From Verrucomicrobiota bacterium (GTDB taxonomy: Bacteria > Verrucomicrobiota > Verrucomicrobiia > Opitutales > UBA2995): DNA of 7,785 nucleotides. The stretch lies in the NCBI GenBank assembly GCA_027297085.1, contig JAPUIL010000260.1, positions 1 to 7,785 on the forward strand. Direction: 5' to 3'. Position 1 is the stretch's first letter, and each line of letters begins with the position of its first letter. Below the pieces are notes generated by a model, which was not told where the DNA came from, ran no database searches, and saw only the letters and a list, made by a program, of their open reading frames with translations. This document shows, in pieces, positions 1 to 6,493 of this stretch. Made by a program: the position numbers and the translations under genes.

Positions 1-1
1 G

Positions 2-232
2 TATCTATATCGCTATCTGGACATATTATTGCAGCTTAGCCTATTGAATCCCCGACTCATCGTCGGGGTACACGATCCATTTGAGGTTCGTAAAGCTATT
101 AAAACGAACTTGTCTCTCAATAAGATCTTGTCAATCACTCATGAAAATGTAATTTCCCAGTTCGGTTATGGAAATTATCTTAAGTCAGCGAACTCAAGAC
201 AGTCTGTAATGGATGTTTTTGGGCACTTGTGA
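2..232 (+). CDS. possible 3' end of an unrecognised gene, cut by the window edge
   Basis: The frame is open from base 2 to a TGA at 230-232 with no stop before the left edge, so it could be the last 76 codons of a gene that starts outside the window. An internal TTG at 29 is the only start-like codon near the edge and has no clear ribosome binding site, so a complete small gene starting there is unlikely. The peptide mixes hydrophobic and charged residues (for example NPRLIVGVHDPFEVRKAI) and has no motif that I recognise. It would end 46 bp from the stop of the convergent histidine kinase gene, a normal spacing for tail-to-tail genes. A chance open frame of this length remains quite possible. 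Confidence 0.3.
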   Translation, partial: YLYRYLDILLQLSLLNPRLIVGVHDPFEVRKAIKTNLSLNKILSITHENVISQFGYGNYLKSANSRQSVMDVFGHL

Positions 233-278
233 GCCCTCAAGCTTCATCCTAGAGCGCTCTTACCTAAGGCTGACCAAC

Positions 279-2936
279 CTACTTATCTCGGTCCAATATC
301 TTGCGCAACTGCCGAGCTAGTCCCAGTGGCGTAAACGGCTTCTGTATGAAATCCACTCCCGCCGCTAAGACATCTCGGTGCAGTACAGCGTCATCAGGGT
401 AACCGGAAGTGTAGAGCACCTTTGTTTCCGGATATAGTAGTCTCATCCGATCAGCAAGTTCTCTACCTCCCATTTTAGGCATTACCACATCGGTGAGCAT
501 CAAATGGATCACATCGTCAGAGTGCTCCTTGGCTGTCCTCAGGGCCTCATGCCCGTTTGCTGCCTCAAGCACCCTATAGCCAAACTCACGCAGTATATTG
601 GCGGTAACGCCTCGAACCGATTCTTCATCCTCAACTATTAACACCGTTTCCAGACTACCTCGCACAGGGATTGAGGGATCCTGTGTGGGCAGATGGGCGG
701 CTAATTCTTCGACTCGTGGAAGGTAAACAGTTACCGTAGTCCCCTCGCCGAGTCCAGTGTCAATGGTGATGTGACCTCTATTTTGAGTCACAATACCATA
801 ACATATTGAAAGCCCCAAGCCAGTCCCTTTGCCTACTTCTTTGGTCGTGAAGAAGGGATCGAAAGCTTGTGCTTTCGCTTCTTCGGTCATACCGATTCCA
901 GTGTCCTTGATAGCTAGCCTTATGAACTCTCCTTCTGTCACCTCATGGTGTTGTTTAACATATCCTTCATCAAGGATAACGTTGGTCGTTTCAATATAGA
1001 GCTTGCCGCCGCCTTGCATGGCGTCGCGAGCATTGATAACCAGATTGATCAGCACTTGTTCAAATTGCCTAGGATCAATCTTGATCAATCCCAAATCAGA
1101 CGCAAGTAGTATTACGAGTTCGATGTCTTCGTCAACGATGCGCCTCAGCATACTATCTATATTCGTTACAACATCATTAAGGTTGACCACCTTGGGATCG
1201 GTAACTTGTCGCCGAGAGAAGACCATCAATTGACGTGTGAGATCGGTTGCTCGTTCTGCCCCTCTCTCAATTTCTTGAAGATTGTTTATTATTCCATCGT
1301 CGGGTGAAACCTTCATCAAGGCCAATTGGGTATAGCCAATAATTGAGGTCAGCATATTGTTGAAGTCATGCGCAATTCCCCCTGCCAGCTGACCCACGGC
1401 TTCCATCTTTTGCATCTGAAGCATCTGCTCTTCAACTAGCTTTCGCTCTGCGTAAAGCTTTGAATTGGCAATGGTCCCGGCTATCTGCGCCGATACGAGC
1501 TCCGCAAGCTGTGCGTCACGTTCGTCGAATGCATTACGATGTGTGGATGTGAACAACAGCGCTCCTATAGCCTCACCTCTGTGCGATAGCGGCACACCCA
1601 TGAAAGTGCGGATTCCGGCGAGGTACGGTGGAACGAGCCCGGGAATCCGAGAGCTGAGTGTTTTCTCGTCATCCATATTTATGACTGTTACTTGATTTCT
1701 TTCAAGAGTAAATCCGGTCCCTGAACCCTCGAGTGGAATTATCTCCCCTAGCTGTCTGCTCGGAACAATCAATTCAGATGTGTAAGCCACAATGAACCCG
1801 TTGCTGCCGTTGATCAGGCTGATAGAGGTGATATCGAATTCAATGAGCTTATGGGTTTGCTGAGCGAATTGCTGGTACACCTCATCAATATCAAGCGAGG
1901 AATTAATGATTCGGCCAATTTCCCCCAGCACCGTTCGCTCTTCAACTTCACGCTGTAGGTCCGCATAAAGCATCGAGTTGGCGACTGCACCGGCTATCTG
2001 AGCCCCGACGCTTTCGGCCATTTCAAGGTCTCGCTGAGTATAAGCGTTCGGACTCAGGGAACGTAAATGTAGCACCCCAATTATCTCATCCTTTGATATC
2101 AGCGGGATAGACAGAAAGGACCTGAATCCTGAATCAAAAAGCGGCAGCAGCCCTGGCATGGATTGTGCGATCTCGTGCCGGTCTTGCGAATGAATTAAAA
2201 GGCCTGTCCCAAGCTTTAATACTTCTCCCCCCTGAGTTCCCTCCAGAGGTACGACATCGTCCCGCCGACGCTGCGGCACATCTGTTCCCCAAATATATGG
2301 ATGTGCTAGTGTCTGCTCTGTTTGGTCTATCAGGCCAATAATGATTCTATCGGCTGGAACTAGAGTCCGGACCTGCTCGGCAAACCGCTCGTAGACTTCG
2401 TCTATATCCAGCGATGAGCCTATGACACGGCCAATCTCGGCTAACGCTCTGCGCTCCTCTGCGTCCCTTCGCACGGCTTCTTCAGCTTCTTTGCGTTCCG
2501 TGACATCAGTGGCCACGATGCTTATCCCGTCTATTTCTCCGGAAGGGCTCCTGATTGCGGTCACGTCCTGTTTCCACCAGCGGCAGGTCCCATCCTCTCT
2601 ATTGCTGCGTGCCTCGAAGGACTGTGAAACGCCTGTGCTGCAGACGTTTTTGAAGCACTCCATAGCAACGTCCATGTAGTCCGTAGGTACAATATCGTAG
2701 ACGCTTGTGCCAATCAGTCCCTCTGGATTTTTTCGCCCAGATACTCTGTTGATATACAGGATTCTGCCTTCGCAATCCGCGTTGACAATAATATTGGGAA
2801 TAGATTGAGCTATGTACTGCCAGTGGTCAGGTGTTTCTCTCTCGCCCCGATTGTCCCTTGCCACGGTTTCGTCCAGTTTTCCAGCCTGTGCTTTTAAGGT
2901 TTCGATCTCATCTTGAGTCTCTACTCGTTTCTCCAT
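279..2936 (-). CDS. soluble hybrid sensor histidine kinase, PAS-GAF-GAF-HisKA-HATPase-REC
   Basis: This 885-residue protein is a cytoplasmic hybrid sensor kinase: it would autophosphorylate on histidine and pass the phosphate to its own receiver. Domains in order are a short charged helix (1-35), PAS (about 40-150), GAF1 (about 165-325), GAF2 (about 337-495), a dimerisation/phosphoacceptor helix with H-box GGIAHDFNN and His523, and an ATPase domain with N-box NLVINARDAM (631-640), G1 box DTGIGM (678-683), FDPFFTTK (692-699) and G2 box GKGTGLGLS (702-710). The C-terminal receiver (about 763-882) has acidic residues E769-D770, phospho-acceptor Asp816, T843 and Lys866, so all expected catalytic residues are present. 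No membrane helix or signal peptide is visible, so the input is probably an intracellular ligand or redox state sensed by PAS and GAF; which one cannot be told. An AAAAGG ribosome binding site (2944-2949) lies 7 nt before the ATG. No phosphotransfer protein or DNA-binding regulator is nearby, so the output is unknown. The core resembles NtrB/CckA-type kinases. Confidence 0.96.
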   Translation of the reverse strand: MEKRVETQDEIETLKAQAGKLDETVARDNRGERETPDHWQYIAQSIPNIIVNADCEGRILYINRVSGRKNPEGLIGTSVYDIVPTDYMDVAMECFKNVCSTGVSQSFEARSNREDGTCRWWKQDVTAIRSPSGEIDGISIVATDVTERKEAEEAVRRDAEERRALAEIGRVIGSSLDIDEVYERFAEQVRTLVPADRIIIGLIDQTEQTLAHPYIWGTDVPQRRRDDVVPLEGTQGGEVLKLGTGLLIHSQDRHEIAQSMPGLLPLFDSGFRSFLSIPLISKDEIIGVLHLRSLSPNAYTQRDLEMAESVGAQIAGAVANSMLYADLQREVEERTVLGEIGRIINSSLDIDEVYQQFAQQTHKLIEFDITSISLINGSNGFIVAYTSELIVPSRQLGEIIPLEGSGTGFTLERNQVTVINMDDEKTLSSRIPGLVPPYLAGIRTFMGVPLSHRGEAIGALLFTSTHRNAFDERDAQLAELVSAQIAGTIANSKLYAERKLVEEQMLQMQKMEAVGQLAGGIAHDFNNMLTSIIGYTQLALMKVSPDDGIINNLQEIERGAERATDLTRQLMVFSRRQVTDPKVVNLNDVVTNIDSMLRRIVDEDIELVILLASDLGLIKIDPRQFEQVLINLVINARDAMQGGGKLYIETTNVILDEGYVKQHHEVTEGEFIRLAIKDTGIGMTEEAKAQAFDPFFTTKEVGKGTGLGLSICYGIVTQNRGHITIDTGLGEGTTVTVYLPRVEELAAHLPTQDPSIPVRGSLETVLIVEDEESVRGVTANILREFGYRVLEAANGHEALRTAKEHSDDVIHLMLTDVVMPKMGGRELADRMRLLYPETKVLYTSGYPDDAVLHRDVLAAGVDFIQKPFTPLGLARQLRKILDRDK
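1437..2459 (-). repeat. internal tandem duplication encoding two GAF domains of the histidine kinase
   Basis: Residues about 160-330 (bases 1947-2459) and 331-500 (1437-1946) are two copies of one unit of about 171 residues. Both open with EIGR followed two or three residues later by SSLDIDEVY (offset 172). Both hold a PLEG motif at the same place (231 and 401). Both close with AQIAG followed by ANS and LYA. The repeat includes the linker helix as well as the GAF fold, which points to segmental duplication inside the gene rather than two independently acquired domains. The middle portions have diverged considerably, so the two pockets may bind different ligands. Confidence 0.85.
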
Positions 2937-3281
2937 GAAACAGCCTTTTCAAAATAAGAGAGGAAGTATAGAAACTGACTCTTGTGGATGGTTTACTACT
3001 TCCCCACGCGCCGCTGAATCGTTTGAACAGAGTTTAGACCATGCGTCCGATATTATTCAACCCATATATGCTCGATAGAGTCCAGTGCTCTCACATTGCC
3101 TTAAGTCCGAATAATCCAGGTCATTCGGTTTAGCGCTATGGCTTGATAGATTTCCTCATTCTGGTACCAAGTTTGACAACTTCAGAGGGCGGTCATATAG
3201 TCTGCTATAACTCACGATATTGTGCCAATGAGAGCACTGGGTTCTAGATTGGTTATTTCAGCTTAGATTAAGGAGGCGATC
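2937..3281. other. divergent intergenic region between kinase and propeller genes
   Basis: This 345-bp gap separates two divergently transcribed genes and contains no convincing open frame. Its right half carries the strong rightward promoter listed separately. For the leftward kinase gene the best candidate is a -10-like TATACT (minus strand of 2965-2970), but no good -35 box lies 16-18 bp further upstream, so the kinase promoter is uncertain. No clear operator-like palindrome was seen. Confidence 0.6.
3173..3201 (+). promoter_or_regulatory. sigma70-type promoter for the propeller gene
   Basis: A perfect TTGACA -35 box (3173-3178) is followed by exactly 17 bp and a TATAGT -10 box (3196-3201, five of six consensus bases). 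Transcription would start near 3208, giving a leader of about 75 nt before the ATG at 3282. The quality of both boxes and the ideal spacing suggest a strong, possibly constitutive promoter. A second TATAAC at 3206-3211 has no matching -35 box. Confidence 0.7.
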
Positions 3282-4232
3282 ATGAATGTTGTTTTTGGAA
3301 CTGCTGACGGCGTATGGACTGTGCAAAACGATGTTCCAGAGCGCCTCGGGCTTAAGGGCAAGGATGTCTGCCACGTGACGACCCGCGAGGGCAGGATTCT
3401 GGCGACTGTGCCCAATGATGGACTGTATGAGTTGACCGAGAATGAAGTGAGGCGAATATGGGAAGGAGACGCACGATCTTGCGCCATCGGCCCCGACGGA
3501 AAGCTCTACGTGGGTACAGAGCCTGCTATGTTGTTTCGCAGTGATGACGAAGGGCGGACTTGGTTGCGACTGGATAGGATCGACGAGCTACCCACCCGCG
3601 AGCAGTGGTACTTTCCGCCTGCGCCCCACCAGCCTCATGTCCGATCTATAGACTTTCTTCCCGGTGCACCCGCGAGCGTGCTAGCGGGTGTAGAGGTGGG
3701 AGGCGTGCTTCTGTCTGACGACTACGGCGATACCTGGAAAGAGATGAACAACGGAGTTCACGTTGATGTGCATACTGTACGCCCCGATCCATCTCTAAGT
3801 GGCAGTCTAATTGCAGTCACTGGCGGAGGCATCTATGGTACTGATGACGGTGGCGATTCATGGGAGAAGAGGGAGGCGGGGGTGGATCAGGGTTATGCTG
3901 TGGGCGTGCATTTCAACCCCAATCGCGCAGGTGAGGTGCTTGTGGCAACGGGACAGCGTCCGCCCGGACTGAATGCGCAAGTATATCATTCTTTGGACGC
4001 GGGGAGACGATGGGAGAAGGTTTCAGATGAGAACCTGCCAACCGAGTATGGCAGAGTCCCCGTCCTGATATTCACCGAAGACTCTGCCTGGATGGCCACC
4101 GAGAAGGGACAGGTGTTCCGGGCGAACGATCCTCGCGGCAGCTGGTCGTTGGTGTGCGAGCTGCCTTCGAGCATTCACGCGGCATCAGCGGGTGGTAGCT
4201 CGTCTTCCATTGATTCCGGATTCAGAGGCTGA
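3282..4232 (+). CDS. Asp-box (BNR-like) beta-propeller protein, probably cytoplasmic
   Basis: This 316-residue protein is built from repeats ending in the Asp-box signature S-x-D-x-G-x-T-W: SDDEGRTW (87-94), SDDYGDTW (145-152), TDDGGDSW (187-194), SLDAGRRW (237-244) and a degenerate ANDPRGSW (281-288). Each is preceded by a strand such as LYVGTE, VLAGVE, LIAVTG or VLVATG, the pattern of a sialidase, sortilin or YCF48-like propeller blade. Two weaker blades (residues 1-50) appear to complete the fold. Such proteins are often annotated as glycosyl hydrolase or exo-alpha-sialidase, but I see no N-terminal F/Y-R-I-P motif or other sialidase catalytic residue, so a binding or scaffold role fits better. 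There is no signal peptide or membrane segment. An excellent AAGGAGG (3270-3276) sits 5 nt before the ATG, and a near-consensus promoter lies upstream. The last residues are low-complexity (Ser/Gly) and may lie outside the fold. Ligand and pathway are unknown. Confidence 0.9.
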   Translation: MNVVFGTADGVWTVQNDVPERLGLKGKDVCHVTTREGRILATVPNDGLYELTENEVRRIWEGDARSCAIGPDGKLYVGTEPAMLFRSDDEGRTWLRLDRIDELPTREQWYFPPAPHQPHVRSIDFLPGAPASVLAGVEVGGVLLSDDYGDTWKEMNNGVHVDVHTVRPDPSLSGSLIAVTGGGIYGTDDGGDSWEKREAGVDQGYAVGVHFNPNRAGEVLVATGQRPPGLNAQVYHSLDAGRRWEKVSDENLPTEYGRVPVLIFTEDSAWMATEKGQVFRANDPRGSWSLVCELPSSIHAASAGGSSSSIDSGFRG

Positions 4233-4754
4233 GACCAACTTCGTTCGTATGTCATTCGTGTGCAGTAAGTGTTCACCCCTCCAGTGTCAGGAGAGTTTGA
4301 ATGCTTACTGCCTCTTTACGGGCCATTTTGACCCTCTCGACCTGAGGAATTTTCCAGAGCTGAACATTGCAAGCCAGATATTTATTGGCGAATGACGAGG
4401 CCCGAGAGAAAACGAAATTTGAATTGATGGCACAACAATTCGCAGACGGATTGTTGGATCGCATAGTCTGGCGATGAATCGAGTTGGTAGAAAGTCTGGC
4501 TAGACCACTATTCTGTCATAGTGTCGGGTTTGCTCCGAAAATAGCTTTCGATAGCCGTGTAAACATTCCCTGCGACCTTCTATTGCAGATTCACCAGAAG
4601 CTGTAAAACCGGCGTGTCTGCGATCGACACGGTTGCGAAAATTGGGAGCGTGTTTTCCCACACGGCCCGCCCTCGACGAGTATTCGCCACTGACAAACGA
4701 AACACCCCTATCACAACTGGTCCCGTTCTTATTTCGAATGCGTAGCCAGGTCGA
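4233..4754. other. convergent intergenic region without a convincing gene
   Basis: This 522-bp gap lies between the 3' ends of the propeller gene (+) and the P450 gene (-). No open frame here has a good start signal and recognisable protein. A frame overlapping the propeller tail (4192-4395, +, GTG start) begins VARLPLIPDSEA. This resembles the first residues of carboxymuconolactone decarboxylase/AhpD-like proteins, but the rest does not, so at most it is a decayed remnant. Several short inverted repeats lie between 4506 and 4664. None is followed by a T-tract on either strand, so no classical rho-independent terminator could be called for either gene. Confidence 0.6.
4506..4664. repeat. cluster of four short inverted repeats between convergent genes
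   Basis: Four small hairpins lie within 160 bp: CACTAT/ATAGTG (4506-4511 and 4518-4523), CGAAA/TTTCG (4536-4540 and 4546-4550), CGTGTC/GACACG (4613-4618 and 4626-4631) and CGTGT/ACACG (4649-4653 and 4660-4664). The last two share GCGTGT on the left and CACGG on the right and are 36 bp apart, so they may be copies of one element. Their place between two gene ends suggests RNA processing or weak termination, but stems are only 5-6 bp and chance is possible. Confidence 0.35.
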
Positions 4755-5978
4755 CTAGAGAGAAACCTTAAGCGACTTCAGACCTCTCAGGGCCGTGTTG
4801 ATGTGTTGAAACTCGATTTCGTCGGTGGCCAGCCGAATATTTGGGAATCGTTCGATTAACGTGCCAATGGCTATTTGCCCTTCTAGCCGAGCAAGCACGG
4901 CTCCAAGACAGTAATGAGTTCCGTGAGCGAACGCCATATGCCAGTTCATTTCGCGCGAGATGTCAAGGACATCGGGATTTTCAAACTGTTCGGGATCGCG
5001 ATTTACAGCGCCGTAGCACATCATAATGCGCTGACCTTCTCTTATTGATTTGCCATTGATTTCGAAATCTTCCAGAGCAATTCGAGTAAAGTTCTGAGTT
5101 GGGCTGTAGTACCTCAAAAGCTCTTCGACGGCTGAACCGATCAGGTCTGGATTTTCGCGAAGCAAAGCCAACTGGTCGGGGTGCTTGAGCAATGCAAGCG
5201 TTCCGTTGCCGGTCAGGTTCGCGGTCGTTTCGTGGCCCGCGATCAAAAGATTCACGCAGTTCGCGAACAACTCTTCGGAGGTCAGCTTATCGCCTTCATC
5301 CTCCGCGGGAACCAATGCGCTCATCAGATTCTCCTCCGGATTGGCTCGGAGGCGTTCCACAATAGGCCGGAAGAAATCGGAGAGTGCGGCTAAACTCTCC
5401 TGCGCCTGGTCTAGGGTATCTGGTTGGGCGTTGAGTCCCTCGACAATGTCATCAGACCACCTTTGGAAATCGGCCTGATCTTCCGAAGGCACCCCCAGCA
5501 TTTCTGAGATGACCGTCGATGGTAGAGGGAGCGCGAAATCTGCGATTAAGTCTATTTCACCCCGGTTTTGAGCCGAGTCTAGCAGCTCTTTGACGATGTG
5601 CTCAACCCTCAGCCCCAGGTTTTCGATAACACGAGGAGTAAACGCTTTATTGACCAGTCCGCGCAGGCGAGTGTGGTCGGGCGGATCTGCGAACAGCATC
5701 CACGATGACATGGCGTTAATGAATGGCGCGTACTGACTTCTCTGCTCGTCAGTCAGCCCGCTCATGATGGCGGGAATCCTGGCAGAAGAGATTCGGTCGC
5801 CCCGTAGTACCTCGAACAGGTCGGCATATCGGGTCAGGTACCATGTCTGCTGAGGCTCGACCCAATGGACCGGATCATTTTCGCGCAGCAGTCTGAAGAA
5901 TTTGTAAGGGTCAGCGACGTAATCGGGATCCTGAAAGTGGGGCAATGCTAAGGTCTGGCCCTCGTGTGAAGTTGCCAT
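4755..5978 (-). CDS. soluble bacterial cytochrome P450
   Basis: This 407-residue haem-thiolate monooxygenase has the usual length of soluble bacterial class I P450s and no membrane anchor, so it should act in the cytosol with electrons from a ferredoxin or flavodoxin. Visible landmarks are the C-helix region DPPDHTRLR (98-106), the I-helix oxygen-activation motif AGHETT (247-252), the K-helix ExxR pair Glu286/Arg289, and the haem loop FAHGTHYCLG (350-359) matching FxxGxHxCxG with Cys357 as iron ligand. All are intact, so the enzyme should be active. The substrate cannot be inferred: no ferredoxin, reductase, polyketide, terpene or sterol gene lies alongside. The ATG is well supported by AAGGAG (5985-5990) 6 nt upstream, and a promoter candidate lies about 100 bp before the start. 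It is transcribed in the same direction as the cyclase gene but 515 bp away, so a shared transcript is unlikely. I cannot assign a CYP family by eye. Confidence 0.96.
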   Translation of the reverse strand: MATSHEGQTLALPHFQDPDYVADPYKFFRLLRENDPVHWVEPQQTWYLTRYADLFEVLRGDRISSARIPAIMSGLTDEQRSQYAPFINAMSSWMLFADPPDHTRLRGLVNKAFTPRVIENLGLRVEHIVKELLDSAQNRGEIDLIADFALPLPSTVISEMLGVPSEDQADFQRWSDDIVEGLNAQPDTLDQAQESLAALSDFFRPIVERLRANPEENLMSALVPAEDEGDKLTSEELFANCVNLLIAGHETTANLTGNGTLALLKHPDQLALLRENPDLIGSAVEELLRYYSPTQNFTRIALEDFEINGKSIREGQRIMMCYGAVNRDPEQFENPDVLDISREMNWHMAFAHGTHYCLGAVLARLEGQIAIGTLIERFPNIRLATDEIEFQHINTALRGLKSLKVSL

Positions 5979-6073
5979 ATCAGACTCCTTGGCGCGGGTT
6001 TCAACTGAACCATACCGATATTTCCCAGATGGAATCCAGCCCTTTCATAAACATAACACACTGGAATGGCCCA

Positions 6074-6102
6074 ACTGTACAATCGCTCCGTGATGTTGTC
6101 AA
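6074..6102 (-). promoter_or_regulatory. sigma70-type promoter candidate for the P450 gene
   Basis: Read on the minus strand, a perfect TTGACA -35 box (6097-6102) is followed by 17 bp and TACAGT (6074-6079, four of six -10 consensus bases including T1, A2 and T6). The predicted transcript would start near 6067 and have a leader of about 90 nt before the P450 ATG. This suggests that the P450 gene is transcribed on its own rather than from the cyclase promoter. Confidence 0.5.
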
Positions 6103-6340
6103 TTGCCATTTACAATGCTCACTATGGCCTCATAGAGACCGTCTGAATGAACTGAAATTTGCCTGACTTAAGACTTTGTGAAATAAAATTAAGTTTGACG
6201 TAAAAACCGGCACTCGGAATGTGATCCTTCATACACAGTAAGCTTTTCGTGGCGCAGGCGATGAAAGCACCAGCTGTCTACGCAATCCCCGCACCGTTAA
6301 AAGTTATTGCAGCCGATTGATCTAGCGCCTAGGAGAAGCG

Positions 6341-6493
6341 TCATCGTAGCCTTTCGTCATCAAGGAATCGCGGTCCTTCTTCGGTCCATCCAAATTCGGT
6401 CTGATACCAACAGTCGGCATCACAAAGAATGAATCGATTCACGTCGCGGACTGATCTGATCCACAGGTCATTCCTGTAGAGGCTTAGTGAATA
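6341..6493 (-). other. in-frame open extension beyond the cyclase stop codon
   Basis: Directly after the cyclase TGA (6494-6496) the same frame stays open for 50 codons to a second TGA at 6341-6343. The encoded peptide is not low-complexity and looks protein-like, for example DCWYQTEFGWTEEGPR followed by an acidic/basic end LDDERLR. The cyclase already ends at a normal distance after its catalytic domain, so the extension is not needed to complete the fold. It could be a former C-terminal tail cut off by a stop mutation, a readthrough extension, a remnant of another gene, or chance. An internal GTG (6440-6442) has no visible ribosome binding site, so an independent small gene is less likely. 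Confidence 0.35.

Larger units (their letters stand above)
5991..6493. other. intergenic region upstream of the P450 gene and downstream of the cyclase gene
   Basis: This gap of about 500 bp between two leftward genes contains the P450 promoter candidate (6074-6102) and, at its right end, an open continuation of the cyclase frame (6341-6493), both listed separately. The middle part (about 6110-6340) is comparatively A+T-rich in places (6170-6206) and shows no recognisable gene, RNA or strong terminator. A 53-codon leftward frame at 5948-6109 overlaps the P450 start and has no ribosome binding site; I treat it as chance. Confidence 0.55.

Noticed and set aside
213..237. GGGC/GCCC hairpin around 220-235 as a terminator for the left-edge frame
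   Set aside because: The stem is only 4 bp, the T-run precedes it on the plus strand rather than following it, and it overlaps the stop codon.
251..260. Perfect 10-bp palindrome AGAGCGCTCT near the kinase 3' end
   Set aside because: It has no loop and no T-tract and is single; too short to call a terminator or operator.
4273..4464. 63-codon leftward open frame in the convergent gap
   Set aside because: No recognisable protein features or good start signal, and it overlaps the propeller-side frame on the other strand.
5948..6109. 53-codon leftward open frame with ATG at 6109 overlapping the P450 start
   Set aside because: It has no ribosome binding site, starts right at the predicted -35 region and would be largely leader sequence; most likely chance.
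6202..6231. Possible leftward terminator ending in TTTTT (minus strand of 6202-6206)
   Set aside because: Only a 3-bp stem can be drawn next to the T-run, and it lies nearly 300 bp past the cyclase stop.
6431..6440. Perfect 10-bp palindrome GAATCGATTC
   Set aside because: It is single, lies inside the open extension of the cyclase frame, and has no promoter nearby; probably chance.
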